Positions 49,471 through 59,589 of a DNA stretch of 64,000 nucleotides are shown here, one piece after another. The notes beneath the pieces are model-generated. The model was given only the letters and a program-made list of their open reading frames with translations. It did no database searches and was not told where the DNA came from. Source of the stretch: GWE2-42-39 sp963668595 (lineage in GTDB: Bacteria > Bacteroidota > Bacteroidia > Bacteroidales > Prolixibacteraceae); the NCBI GenBank assembly GCA_963668595.1, contig OY764876.1, positions 2,666,001-2,730,000 of the forward strand. The letters run 5' to 3'. The translations under genes and the position numbers were made by a program. How positions within the stretch are numbered: the stretch's first letter is position 1; every line of letters begins with the position of its first letter.

Positions 49471-49513
49471 AATTCAAATATTTTTGTGTGTTAATTTTTC
49501 TCCAAATGATTCA

Positions 49514-49543
49514 CAAAATTAGCTTAATTAATTTTAAAAGCAA
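49514..49543 (-). promoter_or_regulatory. Promoter of thioredoxin, overlapping the dnaE 3' end
   Basis: On the minus strand TTG (49541-49543), exactly 19 bases, then TAATTTTG (49514-49521), a full match to the Bacteroidota consensus. The -33 part lies inside the last codons of dnaE. Confidence 0.6.
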
Positions 49544-52500
49544 GGTTGCCATGCTTTTCCAAAAAATTGACTACTTCGTTATTCATTTCAATTCGTGTAT
49601 TTCTGGAAAACAGTTGAAGGGTCAGATTTGTTTCCGAATCACGCACAATAAATTTCAAAATAACCGGACCTTTATTTTGGGTCGTAAGTTGTTCAAACTC
49701 CTGAATAAAGTCAGGGGTAATAATTTCCAAAGGCATCATTACCGACACACTTTTAACCAGGTTTTTGCGCACTTCCTGCAATAAATCGATACGACTAACT
49801 TTAAATTCGAGCTGGTCGCCACCAAAACGATTCTGCACAGAACCCTTCACCAAAAGGAAAAGTCCGTTTTTGCAATATTTACTGAACTCGACATAGTCTT
49901 TGGTGAAGAAGAACATTTTATACGAATCGGAATAATCGGTGAGGGTCATGGTACAATACGGTTTCCCGTTTTTACTGAAAGCTTCGCGAGCTTCTGTCAC
50001 CATACCTGCAAACGTCAATTCCCGGCCTTTCAGCCCTTCAATATTATTATTCAAATCGCTGAGACTAATCCCTTTTGATGTGAAATTACTGATCTCAAGC
50101 TTGAACTCATCCAACGGATGCGATGACAAATAAATGCCAATCAAACTTTTTTCCTTTTCCAGAAGAATAATACTTGGCCACTCTTCCACACGTGGTGGTT
50201 CAGGTTTTTGCACCGTTTCGGCACTCATTATATCGCCAAACAACGACTGTTGCGAGGTATTCGCCTCGTGCTGCATTTTATTTCCATAGCGAATCAGTTT
50301 CTCGATAAACGAAGTATCTCCATCTGTTACTGTTTCGAAAAACTGACTACGGGTGTGCTGCCTGAAACCATCAAATGCTCCGGAGATAGCAAGCGCTTCA
50401 AGGTTTTTCTTGTTTACTGATTGCAGGTTAACCCGTTCAACAAAATCGTAAATATCTTTAAACTCGCCTCCTTTTTCTCGGGCTTTAATAATATCGAGCA
50501 CTGCTCCCTCGCCTACTCCTTTTACAGCAGCCATCCCGAAACGAACGTCGCCGGCTTTGTTTACAGTGAATTTCAGGAAACTTTCATTCACGTCGGGGCC
50601 AAAAACATCCATTCCCATTCGCTTCGACTCTTCCATCAACTTCGTAATCTCAGTAATATTATTGAGGTTACGGCTCATGTTGGCAGCCATAAATTCGGCC
50701 GGGAAGTGAGCTTTCAGGTAACCGGTTTGGTAAGCAACATATGCATAACAAACCGAGTGCGATTTATTGAACGCGTAACTGGCAAAAGCTTCCCAGTCTT
50801 TCCATATTTTATCAATCAGTTTGTCGGCATCGGCTTTCTTTTCTTCGCAGCCTTTCATAAACTCAGGATTGGCTTTACATCCATCACTGAATTTCAGTTT
50901 CAGCTTATCCATCACCGCAATCATCTTTTTACCCATTGCTTTTCGCAACGAGTCGGAGTCTCCCCTGGTGAAACCTCCCAGCGCACGCGACTGTAACATC
51001 ACCTGTTCCTGATACACCGTAATTCCGTAGGTGTCATTCAGGTAAGGCTCCATCAGCGGGTGATCGTATTCGATCTTTTCGCGGCCATGTTTTCGGTTGA
51101 TGAACGAGGGAATATACTCCATCGGACCCGGACGATACAAGGCGTTCATGGCAACCAAATCTTCAAAACGGTTTGGTCTCAAACCACGAAGGTGCTTTTT
51201 CATCCCAGGCGATTCGAACTGGAAGATGCCGGTAGTATCGCCACGGCTAAACAGTTCAAATGTTTTCTCGTCATCAATCGGTATTTTGTCTATATCAATC
51301 ACAATTCCTTTCGAGCGCCTGATATTTTCAATGGTTTCCTTAATAATTGAAAGCGTTTTCAATCCCAGGAAGTCCATTTTCAGCAAACCAATACTTTCCA
51401 CAAAACGCCCATCGTATTGGGTCGTGTATAATTCTTCATCCTTAGTTGGCATAATGGGGATGTGGTCGGAAAGCGGATCCCGGCTAATCAGAATACCGCA
51501 GGCATGTACCCCCGTTTGACGCACCGATCCTTCCAGCGTCTCTGCAAATTTCAGGGTAGCGCGAATCAATTCATCCGACGAATCTCTTTCCCCTTTCAAC
51601 TCAGGACTCTCTTTGTAGGCTTTTTCAAAGCTCATTTTCGGAGCTTCAGGAACAAGTTTTGCCAGACGGTCGGCTTCCGGCAGTGGCAATTTCAGTACTC
51701 GCGCCACATCGCGAATCGCTAATTTTGTAGCCATTGTACCAAAAGTACAAATGTGAGCCACTTTATCCTGCCCGTATTTACGGGTCACCCAGTCGAGTAC
51801 CATTTGGCGGCCATCGTCGTCAAAGTCAATATCCACATCGGGCATTGAAATACGGTCGGGGTTCAAAAAGCGCTCAAACAGCAAATCATATTTTATCGGG
51901 TCGATATTGGTAATTCCCACACAATACGAAACAACAGCGCCAGCGGCCGACCCACGTCCGGGTCCCACCAGTACACCCATTTCGCGGGCAGCATTAATAA
52001 AGTCCTGCACAATAAGGAAGTACCCCGGGAAACCCATCGTTTTAATCGTATTCAGCTCAAAATCGATTCGTTCCTTTATATCCTCCGGAAGCGGATCGCC
52101 GTAACGAGGTTTGGCTCCAAGGAAAGTCAGATGCTCCAGATAATCGGATTCCAGCTTCACACGAACCACTTTTTCGTAACCGCCTAAACGATCGAATGCC
52201 GCTTGTCCGAACTCTTCGAGCAAGGTTTCTGCAGAAAATTTCTGCAAATATTCTTCATCGGTCCCAAACTCCACAGGAATCGGAAAAACAGGCATGATTG
52301 GATCAGAGTCGAGCTTAAATTCCTCGATTTTAGCAGCAATTTCGTTTGTATTTTCCAATGCATGCGGAACATCGCCAAACAGCCGGTTCATTTCTTCGGT
52401 TGTTTTAAACCACTCCTGCTTGGTGTAGCGCATACGAGTCGGGTCGTCCAAATCTTTGCCTGTATTTAAACAAATCAGCAAATCGTGAGCATCGGCATCT

Positions 52501-53174
52501 TCGGCATTAATGAAATGCACATCATTGGTAGCAATTACTTTCACCTGATGTTTAACCGCCAACTCAAGAATAGCTTTGTTCACTTGTACCTGACGGTCGT
52601 ACACCTCTTGCCTCAACTGCGGCAACTCCGACGGGTGACGTTGCAATTCGAGGTAATAATCGTCGCCAAAAACATCTTTGTACCACTGGATTGCCGCATC
52701 GGCTTCATCCAAATGGTTATTCATTATTTTCTGCGGCACTTCACCTCCAAGGCAAGCCGAAGAAACAATTAATCCTTCGCTGTATTTTTTCAGAATTTCT
52801 TTGTCAACTCGCGGTTTGTAATAGAAACCATCGGTATTCGACAGAGAAACTAATTTTAGTAAATTGGTGTATCCGGTTTTATTTTTTGCCAACAAAATAA
52901 GGTGGTCTCCCGAACGGTCAATCTTCGGATCCGACTTATCATGCCGCGACCGCACCGCCACGTACGTTTCGCATCCCAAAATCGGTTTTATGCCCTCTTT
53001 CCGGCAGGTATCGTAAAATTCTTTTATCCCAAACATGTTTCCGTGGTCGGTCAGAGCCAAAGCTGTCATTCCGTCTTTCTTGGCTTTCGAAACCAAGCCC
53101 CGGACACTTGCCGCTCCGTCGAGAATGGAGTATTGTGAGTGCACATGAAGATGTGTAAATGGGATCATAGTCAA
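49524..53174 (-). CDS. dnaE: DNA polymerase III subunit alpha
   Basis: 1216 residues, the replicative polymerase subunit. A PHP domain opens the protein (THLHVHSQYSILDGAASVRG). The polymerase active site MPDVDIDFDDDGR has Asp446 and Asp448, preceded by GPGRGSAAGAVVSYCVGITN and followed by fingers and thumb motifs (YRPGPMEYIPSFINRKHG, KSHSVCYAYVAYQTGYLKAH). A helix-hairpin-helix segment and a C-terminal OB fold (LTFAGMVTEAREAFSKNGKP) bind DNA and the clamp. Length and order are standard for Bacteroidota. It is transcribed ahead of thioredoxin. Confidence 0.97.
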   Translation of the reverse strand: MTMIPFTHLHVHSQYSILDGAASVRGLVSKAKKDGMTALALTDHGNMFGIKEFYDTCRKEGIKPILGCETYVAVRSRHDKSDPKIDRSGDHLILLAKNKTGYTNLLKLVSLSNTDGFYYKPRVDKEILKKYSEGLIVSSACLGGEVPQKIMNNHLDEADAAIQWYKDVFGDDYYLELQRHPSELPQLRQEVYDRQVQVNKAILELAVKHQVKVIATNDVHFINAEDADAHDLLICLNTGKDLDDPTRMRYTKQEWFKTTEEMNRLFGDVPHALENTNEIAAKIEEFKLDSDPIMPVFPIPVEFGTDEEYLQKFSAETLLEEFGQAAFDRLGGYEKVVRVKLESDYLEHLTFLGAKPRYGDPLPEDIKERIDFELNTIKTMGFPGYFLIVQDFINAAREMGVLVGPGRGSAAGAVVSYCVGITNIDPIKYDLLFERFLNPDRISMPDVDIDFDDDGRQMVLDWVTRKYGQDKVAHICTFGTMATKLAIRDVARVLKLPLPEADRLAKLVPEAPKMSFEKAYKESPELKGERDSSDELIRATLKFAETLEGSVRQTGVHACGILISRDPLSDHIPIMPTKDEELYTTQYDGRFVESIGLLKMDFLGLKTLSIIKETIENIRRSKGIVIDIDKIPIDDEKTFELFSRGDTTGIFQFESPGMKKHLRGLRPNRFEDLVAMNALYRPGPMEYIPSFINRKHGREKIEYDHPLMEPYLNDTYGITVYQEQVMLQSRALGGFTRGDSDSLRKAMGKKMIAVMDKLKLKFSDGCKANPEFMKGCEEKKADADKLIDKIWKDWEAFASYAFNKSHSVCYAYVAYQTGYLKAHFPAEFMAANMSRNLNNITEITKLMEESKRMGMDVFGPDVNESFLKFTVNKAGDVRFGMAAVKGVGEGAVLDIIKAREKGGEFKDIYDFVERVNLQSVNKKNLEALAISGAFDGFRQHTRSQFFETVTDGDTSFIEKLIRYGNKMQHEANTSQQSLFGDIMSAETVQKPEPPRVEEWPSIILLEKEKSLIGIYLSSHPLDEFKLEISNFTSKGISLSDLNNNIEGLKGRELTFAGMVTEAREAFSKNGKPYCTMTLTDYSDSYKMFFFTKDYVEFSKYCKNGLFLLVKGSVQNRFGGDQLEFKVSRIDLLQEVRKNLVKSVSVMMPLEIITPDFIQEFEQLTTQNKGPVILKFIVRDSETNLTLQLFSRNTRIEMNNEVVNFLEKHGNLAFKIN

Positions 53175-53331
53175 TGTCTTTAGAGAAAAATATTAATTCC
53201 GAAAACGATTTTTTTCAGGAAAGTAAAGGTAGAAAAAAGCTCAGCCAAAACCGGTGACTGTTGATAAAGTTTGATAAAAATCAGATTCAGATACCGATCA
53301 AAAAACGAGGTCTCAACTACAAATCAACTTC

Positions 53332-53805
53332 TTAACGGGAAGTAAGAATTTTTTCAATGATCGGGAAAATATATGAACTCTCGAAACCGTGACTTTGACC
53401 AAAGCGAAGCAGTTTTGCTTTTTTCTCGAATACCGTTTTACCCGTCGTTTTAGGTGCTTTTTGCCGAATCAGGTTTTCGAGTGTTTCGCAGTATTCTTCC
53501 TCGTCTATTGTGGTTAGCGCTTCGTCTATCACCACCGGAGCAACACGTTTCATTCGCAGCATGTAGGCAATTTTTACACGTCCCCACTTATTGAACCGAA
53601 ACTTATCTTTCACAAAATAACCGGCATAGCGTGCATCATCAATAAATTTTTCACTTTGCAGACGCTGTATCAACTGCTCCGTCATTTGTTGATCGGCTCC
53701 CCATTGCTGAAGCTTTTCCCGTATATCGTTACTGCATTTCTCGCTTTTGCTGCATAAATCGGCAGCTTTCAGGTAATATTGCTCTATTGTTTTTTCTGTA
53801 TTCAT
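53332..53805 (-). CDS. recX: RecX family regulatory protein
   Basis: 157 residues from MNTEKTIEQYYLKAADLCSK; 25 in-frame upstream codons are dropped because they do not fit the family. It is all-helical, with SNDIREKLQQWGADQQMTEQ, LIQRLQSEKFIDDARYAGYF then VKDKFRFNKWGRVKIAYMLR, the tandem three-helix repeats of RecX. RecX binds RecA filaments and limits recombination; no recA gene is in the window. A possible -7 box (TAGTTTTG, 53811-53818) ends five bases before the ATG, which would make its message nearly leaderless. Confidence 0.88.
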   Translation of the reverse strand: MNTEKTIEQYYLKAADLCSKSEKCSNDIREKLQQWGADQQMTEQLIQRLQSEKFIDDARYAGYFVKDKFRFNKWGRVKIAYMLRMKRVAPVVIDEALTTIDEEEYCETLENLIRQKAPKTTGKTVFEKKAKLLRFGQSHGFESSYIFPIIEKILTSR

Positions 53806-54039
53806 TAATTCAAAACTACAGCTTTTTGCAGAAAAAGTACTAACTTGGATTTCATAATCGAAGTTCAAAAAAAATGGCAATACACTCTCATTTCATTTTA
53901 AATCCAGCTTCAGCCAAACAAAAACAGGTTTCAGGTAAATTATATATTAAGAATAGACAGATTATCGAAAGATATTTTTCGAATAAAAAACCATTTCGTT
54001 CAAATGTTGTTTTACTTTGCAGCGTTAAATTTTCAAGCC

Positions 54040-55569
54040 ATGAGATATAAAATAAGCTTCATCGGAATTCTATTAGTTGGGGGGATTTTGCTGAGTCCGG
54101 CTTCGCAGGCACAGGACAGCACAAAAGTTGCATTAAGCTTCCCCGAAGCCTGGGTGCAAGTGTGCAACAATAGCCATGTGTTAAAACAGAATGGGCTTCT
54201 GATGCAGGAAAAAGAGGCCGAACGCAAAGCCCGAACCGGTTTGCGCATGCCACATGTTTCGTTGTCGGCACAAGCCATACAAATGGCCGATCCGCTGGAA
54301 CTCGACCTCACTCCGGTGCGCGATGCAATCAATCCGCTGTACAGTGCACTGGGAAACTATGGCGTATTTTCAGGCGTTCCAAATCCTGATCCGGCAACTG
54401 CTACGGCCATGCCTGTTTTGCCTGATGCAATCAGCACACAAGTGGTTCGCGGTAAAATATTGGAAGGCCAAAAAACGATCAACGAGGCCGAGTGGGTGAA
54501 AACAATTCAAAAAGATCGTTTTGCGGCACTGAATGCCAGTGTAATCTGGCCTCTTTATACCGGAGGAAAAATTAATGCAGCCATAAAAGCATCGGAACTG
54601 GAAAAAGAAGAAGCTGGCATTAACGGAGAAATAAAGCAAAGTGAATTATTAAGCGAATTAGTTGAACGCTACTACGGATTGAGTTTAGCTCAGCAGGCCG
54701 TCACGGTTCGATCCAAAGTTTTGGAAACCATGCAAAAACACCTCTACGATGCGCAAAAATTATCGGAACAAGGACAAATTGCCAAGGTACAGTTTCTGCA
54801 TGCACAAGTAGCCGTAACCGATGCAGAACGCGAACTTAAAAAAGCAGAACGCGAAATGCAGATTATTGAAAGAGCTCTGCAAAATACACTGACAATAGAA
54901 GAATCGAAATCACTCATGACTCTGAGTCCTCTGTTTTTTTCAAGAAAAATTGAAGACGAAGCCTGGTTTATTCAATTAGCATTGCAACATAACCCGCATC
55001 TGAAATTGGTTGCATCAAAAAAAGAACTGGCCGGAGTTGGTGTTCAACTTGAAAAAAGTAATTTTTTGCCTACAGTTGCCTTAACAGGCACTTACGATTT
55101 AGCAAACAAAGATTTATCTCCGTATATGCCCGAATGGATGGTAGGCATGGGCATGCGCTGGACCGTTTTCGAAGGAAATGCCCGCAATAAAAAATTGCAG
55201 GCTGCCCGGTTCAAAGAAGGACAGGTAGAGCAAATTGGACTGAAAGCTCAGGAAGATATTTTCACCGGCATTCGAAAATTCCATCAGGAATTACAAATGC
55301 AGGTTGAACAAATTGATGGATTGGCAAAAACACTTGAATTTGCTGAAACCTACCGCGATAGCCAACAAAAAGCTTTCAGCGAAGGACTCGCCTCTTCGGC
55401 CGACTTAGTTGATGCCAACTTACTGGTTGCCAAAGTAAAGATCGACCGATTGCAAGCCATGTATCGCTACGATGTGTCGCTTGCCCGATTATTGCAGCTG
55501 TGTGGCAGCACCAACCTGTTTGCCAATTACCAGAACAGCGATCAAACGGTGAATGAGTCAATCAATTAA
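54040..55569 (+). CDS. TolC family outer-membrane efflux protein
   Basis: 509 residues from MRYKISFIGILLVGGILLSP, a signal peptide; 12 upstream codons are not used. Two halves with long coiled-coil helices (SELLSELVERYYGLSLAQQA, VRSKVLETMQKHLYDAQKLS and their second-half equivalents) are typical of the TolC tunnel. It forms the outer-membrane channel of a tripartite pump or type I exporter. It starts an operon with an HlyD adaptor and two ABC-2 permeases, which identifies its job. Confidence 0.92.
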   Translation: MRYKISFIGILLVGGILLSPASQAQDSTKVALSFPEAWVQVCNNSHVLKQNGLLMQEKEAERKARTGLRMPHVSLSAQAIQMADPLELDLTPVRDAINPLYSALGNYGVFSGVPNPDPATATAMPVLPDAISTQVVRGKILEGQKTINEAEWVKTIQKDRFAALNASVIWPLYTGGKINAAIKASELEKEEAGINGEIKQSELLSELVERYYGLSLAQQAVTVRSKVLETMQKHLYDAQKLSEQGQIAKVQFLHAQVAVTDAERELKKAEREMQIIERALQNTLTIEESKSLMTLSPLFFSRKIEDEAWFIQLALQHNPHLKLVASKKELAGVGVQLEKSNFLPTVALTGTYDLANKDLSPYMPEWMVGMGMRWTVFEGNARNKKLQAARFKEGQVEQIGLKAQEDIFTGIRKFHQELQMQVEQIDGLAKTLEFAETYRDSQQKAFSEGLASSADLVDANLLVAKVKIDRLQAMYRYDVSLARLLQLCGSTNLFANYQNSDQTVNESIN

Positions 55570-55610
55570 GCAAAAATATTTTCAGAAAAAACATATAAAA
55601 AGATATCATC

Positions 55611-56603
55611 ATGAAGAAGACAAGAAATTTCATTATCGGCCTGTTTTTCACAGCTCTGCTCATCTTTTTGCTGTACACTACATGGCTAATCACCCGACCT
55701 ATTCCATTGGAAATTCAGGGAGAAATTGAAGCAACTCAATACCGGGTAAGCTCAAAAATTCCGGGGCGCATTGATAGTATTGCCGTTAAAAAAGGGACAA
55801 TGGTATCGAAAGGCGAATTTCTTTTCTCGATCAATAGTCCTGAAATTGAAGCCAAGCTACAACAAGCAACTGCTGCACGGAATGCCGCCATGGCTCAGAG
55901 CATGAAAGCACAAAACGGAGCACAAAAAGAAGATATACAAGCAGCATACAGCACCTATTTGAAGGCAGAAGCAGCCGCACGTTTATATGAAAAAACTTTC
56001 GAACGGGTAAATAATTTGTTCAAGGACGGAGTGGTTCCGGAACAAAAGAAAGACGAAGCCGAGACCCAAATGAAAGCCGCACGTGAAACGGCAAACGCAG
56101 CCAAATCGATTTGGGAAAAAGCAGAAAAAGGAGCACGCTTTGAAGACAAAAGAGCTGCTGCCGAGTTGGTAAAACAAGCCGAAGGAGCCATTGCCGAAGT
56201 GGAAGCTTATTTGGCTGAAACACACATTTCATCGACTGCTTCGGGCGAAGTATCAAATATTCTTTCGGAACAGGGAGAATTGGTGCCAACCGGATTTCCG
56301 GTGGTAACTATCTTAGATATGAAAGACATCTGGGCGACTTTTTTCGTCCGCGAAGATTTGCTCGCCGATATTCGCATGGGTTCTGAAATTAAAGCAGTAG
56401 TACCCGCTCTGAACAGGCAAGAAATAACACTGACGATCAACTACATCAGCCCGATGGCCGATTTTGCCAGTTGGTCGGCAACCAAAACCTCGGGAAGTTT
56501 CGATGTTCGTTCGTTCGAAGTACACGCTGTTCCACAGGCCAAAATTGAAGGACTGCGACCCGGCATGAGCATCTTGGTTAACTGGAAACAATTCAAAAAA
56601 TAA
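55611..56603 (+). CDS. HlyD/AcrA-type membrane fusion protein
   Basis: 330 residues with one N-terminal membrane helix (FIIGLFFTALLIFLLYTTWL), a lipoyl/biotinyl-like barrel (QYRVSSKIPGRIDSIAVKKG) and a coiled-coil hairpin at about residues 90-190 (EDIQAAYSTYLKAEAAARLY, QKKDEAETQMKAARETANAA), closing with a beta-barrel and C-terminal strands. It links an inner-membrane permease to the TolC channel. It is encoded between them: 41 bases after TolC and 8 before the first permease. Confidence 0.92.
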   Translation: MKKTRNFIIGLFFTALLIFLLYTTWLITRPIPLEIQGEIEATQYRVSSKIPGRIDSIAVKKGTMVSKGEFLFSINSPEIEAKLQQATAARNAAMAQSMKAQNGAQKEDIQAAYSTYLKAEAAARLYEKTFERVNNLFKDGVVPEQKKDEAETQMKAARETANAAKSIWEKAEKGARFEDKRAAAELVKQAEGAIAEVEAYLAETHISSTASGEVSNILSEQGELVPTGFPVVTILDMKDIWATFFVREDLLADIRMGSEIKAVVPALNRQEITLTINYISPMADFASWSATKTSGSFDVRSFEVHAVPQAKIEGLRPGMSILVNWKQFKK

Positions 56604-56611
56604 TTCGGAAA

Positions 56612-57808
56612 ATGGGGAGTAAAAAACCATCTTTCTTTCAGAGTAATCCGTTTTTTCGTGTACTTTTCCGCGAAATCGAACGCATGTCGTCGTCAACGGT
56701 TTACCTGTTTACAACATTGATTGGCCCCCTGATTTCCTTTGTGGTTTTGCTGGCCATTTTTGCCGACGGCGTACCAAGCAGTCTGCCTGTGGCATTTGTC
56801 GATCTGGATAATACCGTATTGTCGAGAAAAGTTGGTCAATACATCAATGCAACTTCCGAAGCAGAAATTATTTACCGGACTCCGAATTTAACAGAAGCGC
56901 GTCAGGCGATGGAAGAAGGATCGGTACAGGCAATTGTGCTTATTCCTGAAGGAACCGAAAAAGAAATACTGAAAGGATCGTCGCAAACCATTCCGGTATA
57001 TATCAATAATACCAACATTCTGATTGGAGGCTATCTGCAAAAAGGAATTTATAAAGCCCTGGCAACTATGTCGGCCGGAGCAAAAATTCAGGTAGCACTA
57101 AAAAAAGGAGCTCGCATGGAGCAAGCCCTTACTGCTGCTCAACCAGTGAAGATGCATCAACACGTGCTGTTCAACCCATTTGGCAATTATGCCTATTTTC
57201 TTTTAAGTGCTTTGCTTCCACTCATGATTGTGTTATTCACCATGCTCTCAACAATCTATGCCGTAGGAATTGAATTACGGGAAGGAAGTGGCCCTGATTG
57301 GCTGGAAAAATCGGGAGGCAGTGTTATTGTTGCGGTAGCCGGCAAATTAATTCCTTATACCTTATTACTTTCGATTGTTGCGGTAGTAATGAATGTAATT
57401 GTATTCATACAAATGGGCACTCCGCTGCAAGGAAGTTTCTGGGTTATTTGGGGAGGCGAAACCATGTTGATTCTTGCCTACCAATTACTGGGAGTTATGT
57501 TCGTGTCAGTTACCAGTAACTTACGTCTGAGCTTATCGCTGGCCAGTGCCTACTCAATGATGGCACTTACTTTCGCAGGACTTACATTTCCGCAATTCGC
57601 CATGCCGCTAATTGCCCGTATTTTCTCTCTTCTTTTCCCATTCACTTACTGGGTAAAGATTTTTATCTCGCAGGCATTTCGTGGAGAACCAGTAGCACAC
57701 GGCATGCTCCATATCGGAGCCCTGGTTGTTTTTATTGTCCTGTCGGTAGCGTCTCTGCCCAAACTGAAGAAAGCCTTGAAGAACGAAAAATATTGGGGTA
57801 AAATTTAA
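56612..57808 (+). CDS. ABC-2 type transporter permease, first of pair
   Basis: 398 residues. A first membrane helix (TTLIGPLISFVVLLAIFADG) is followed by a large extracytoplasmic domain (SLPVAFVDLDNTVLSRKVGQ to about residue 180) and five more helices in the C-terminal half, the ABC-2 membrane layout of YhhJ/YbhS-type permeases. The next gene encodes a close relative. These permeases need an ATPase, which is not adjacent. Together with TolC and HlyD this forms a drug- or metabolite-export module (inference). Confidence 0.9.
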   Translation: MGSKKPSFFQSNPFFRVLFREIERMSSSTVYLFTTLIGPLISFVVLLAIFADGVPSSLPVAFVDLDNTVLSRKVGQYINATSEAEIIYRTPNLTEARQAMEEGSVQAIVLIPEGTEKEILKGSSQTIPVYINNTNILIGGYLQKGIYKALATMSAGAKIQVALKKGARMEQALTAAQPVKMHQHVLFNPFGNYAYFLLSALLPLMIVLFTMLSTIYAVGIELREGSGPDWLEKSGGSVIVAVAGKLIPYTLLLSIVAVVMNVIVFIQMGTPLQGSFWVIWGGETMLILAYQLLGVMFVSVTSNLRLSLSLASAYSMMALTFAGLTFPQFAMPLIARIFSLLFPFTYWVKIFISQAFRGEPVAHGMLHIGALVVFIVLSVASLPKLKKALKNEKYWGKI

Positions 57809-57813
57809 AAGCT

Positions 57814-59013
57814 ATGTTCAAAAAAATAAACGATGGAATAAGTCTTACCGGCAAATTTTTCAAAAAAGAAGCCAAAGCAATCGGAAAAGACAGCGGAGCA
57901 TTGCTCATTCTTTTCGGAGCCCTGATTATTTACCCGTTGATTTATTCTGCTGCCTACAAAAATGAAAAAGTACGCGACCTGAAAACGGTCATCGTTGATC
58001 AGGATAAAAGTACAACCAGCCGCCGTTTGGCTCAATTTATCGATCAAACGGAAGAATCGTTCGTTATTGGCGAAGTTAGCAGCATGGACGAGGCCCGCCA
58101 ATTATTTGCAGAAGGGAAAATATCGGGAATTGTCCTAATTCCTCATCAATTTGAATCGGACTTGCTTGCCGGACGACAAACTCACATTCCGGTTTATGCC
58201 GATGGAAGTTATTTTCTGCTGTACCGACAAATGATTTCTGGTTCGCTCAAAGCAATTGGAACTTTCTCTGCTGGTGTCGAAATCAAGAAAATGATGCTTA
58301 GCGGAAAAACTTACGAGCAGGCAATCAAAGCACGCGACCCATTATCAGCTGATCTTCATTTTCTTTTTAATCCGGGCGGAGGCTATGGCAGTTTCATTAT
58401 GCCAGGTCTGGTATTAATCATCATTCAGCAAACGCTTTTAATCGGTATTGGTATGTTGGGTGGAACGAGTAAAGAAAAAGGCCGCTATTCATACATGATT
58501 CCGCAGAAGCTTCGCAGGGGCGAAGTTTTCCCAATTTTGATGGGAAAAACAATGGCCTACCTGCTTCTTTATTTGCTCAACGCAATTATTGCGCTGGTGT
58601 GGCTTTACCGGTGGTTCAATTACCCCAACCATTGCAGTGCCCTGCATTTATTCATGCTGGTTATTCCATTTCTTCTTTCCACTATATTTTTGGGAATTAC
58701 TCTGTCGGTTCTTTTCCGCAGCCGCGAATCGTCGATCATGTTTATGGTGTTCCTTTCTCCGTTGGTGACCTTTTTAAGTGGTATTTCATGGCCGGTAAGT
58801 TCGATTCCCCCATTTTTGTACAACCTTGCACATGTATTTCCATCCACTGTAATGATTCCTGCATACCTGCGTTTGCGCATCATGGGTGTTGATTTCACTT
58901 CAATCAGACACGAATATTTCATGCTTCTGCTTCAAATGAGCATTTATTTTATTACCGCCTGCGCAGCCATTTATTTTTCGTCGAGACATCACGATAAAAA
59001 GATCAATTCATAA
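57814..59013 (+). CDS. ABC-2 type transporter permease, second of pair
   Basis: 399 residues and the same layout as the preceding permease: one helix near residue 35-50 (ALLILFGALIIYPLIYSAAY), an extracytoplasmic domain starting VRDLKTVIVDQDKSTTSRRL, then about five helices from 195 on (FIMPGLVLIIIQQTLLIGIG and so on). It begins five bases after the preceding stop. The two permeases are paralogs that probably form a heterodimer. The operon ends here, and a terminator follows. Confidence 0.9.
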   Translation: MFKKINDGISLTGKFFKKEAKAIGKDSGALLILFGALIIYPLIYSAAYKNEKVRDLKTVIVDQDKSTTSRRLAQFIDQTEESFVIGEVSSMDEARQLFAEGKISGIVLIPHQFESDLLAGRQTHIPVYADGSYFLLYRQMISGSLKAIGTFSAGVEIKKMMLSGKTYEQAIKARDPLSADLHFLFNPGGGYGSFIMPGLVLIIIQQTLLIGIGMLGGTSKEKGRYSYMIPQKLRRGEVFPILMGKTMAYLLLYLLNAIIALVWLYRWFNYPNHCSALHLFMLVIPFLLSTIFLGITLSVLFRSRESSIMFMVFLSPLVTFLSGISWPVSSIPPFLYNLAHVFPSTVMIPAYLRLRIMGVDFTSIRHEYFMLLLQMSIYFITACAAIYFSSRHHDKKINS

Positions 59014-59040
59014 CCAATTCTTTTTTTGATACAATTCAAA

Positions 59041-59076
59041 AACTGTCGTCCATTCAAACCGGAGCGACAGTTTTTT
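59041..59076 (+). terminator. Terminator of the efflux operon
   Basis: A perfect eight-base stem AACTGTCG / CGACAGTT with a T-run, 27 bases after the last permease gene. Confidence 0.85.
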
Positions 59077-59090
59077 ATTTCAGAAATAAA

Positions 59091-59115
59091 AAAGCCGATC
59101 AAACAGACCGGCTTT
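59091..59115 (-). terminator. Terminator of the small lipoprotein gene
   Basis: Stem AAAGCCG / CGGCTTT with an 11-base loop; the minus strand continues into TTTTTTAT. It lies back-to-back with the efflux-operon terminator. Confidence 0.75.
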
Positions 59116-59139
59116 CAGGTATTTAAAGGGATGAATCAT

Positions 59140-59526
59140 TTAATGTCTTACATAAAAATCATCTTCGTACACATCAATTCGTTTACGCCAGGTACCATCG
59201 TTATAACTGCGGAATTTTCCAGACTTTAATTCTCTGTCATCCGGTTCAATCCACACCGAGGTGTATTTTGAATGAACCGTTTTGGAACCGTAAGGAGGAA
59301 CGAACGATACCGAACCGGTAACATCCACGTCGTTTCCATATTCATCACTGTATTCAATATCCTGATTGTCGTAATACACTTTGAGTGCAAAATCGCAGTG
59401 ATTTTCAATTAGAATGCGGTAGTTCATGTCATCGTCCTGACGACATTGCGGCAAAACAAATAAAAGAGCTAATAGCATCAAAAGTTTTGCAGGCGTTTTC
59501 CAGTTGTTTTGAGTAGTAGTTTTCAT
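59140..59526 (-). CDS. Small putative lipoprotein of unknown function
   Basis: 128 residues from MKTTTQNNWKTPAKLLMLLA; three upstream codons are not used. A signal peptide ends in FVLPQCRQDDD, whose cysteine may be lipidated although PQC is not an ideal lipobox. The mature domain is about 100 residues of beta-strand-rich sequence (YRILIENHCDFALKVYYDNQ, GSVSFVPPYGSKTVHSKYTS) not matched to a family. It stands alone between two terminators, with its own promoter region not recognised. Confidence 0.6.
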   Translation of the reverse strand: MKTTTQNNWKTPAKLLMLLALLFVLPQCRQDDDMNYRILIENHCDFALKVYYDNQDIEYSDEYGNDVDVTGSVSFVPPYGSKTVHSKYTSVWIEPDDRELKSGKFRSYNDGTWRKRIDVYEDDFYVRH

Positions 59527-59589
59527 AAGCGTCAAAATTACTTATTCTTTTCTGTTTCTGTTTTTCAATATTTGTGCCATTTTCACAAA

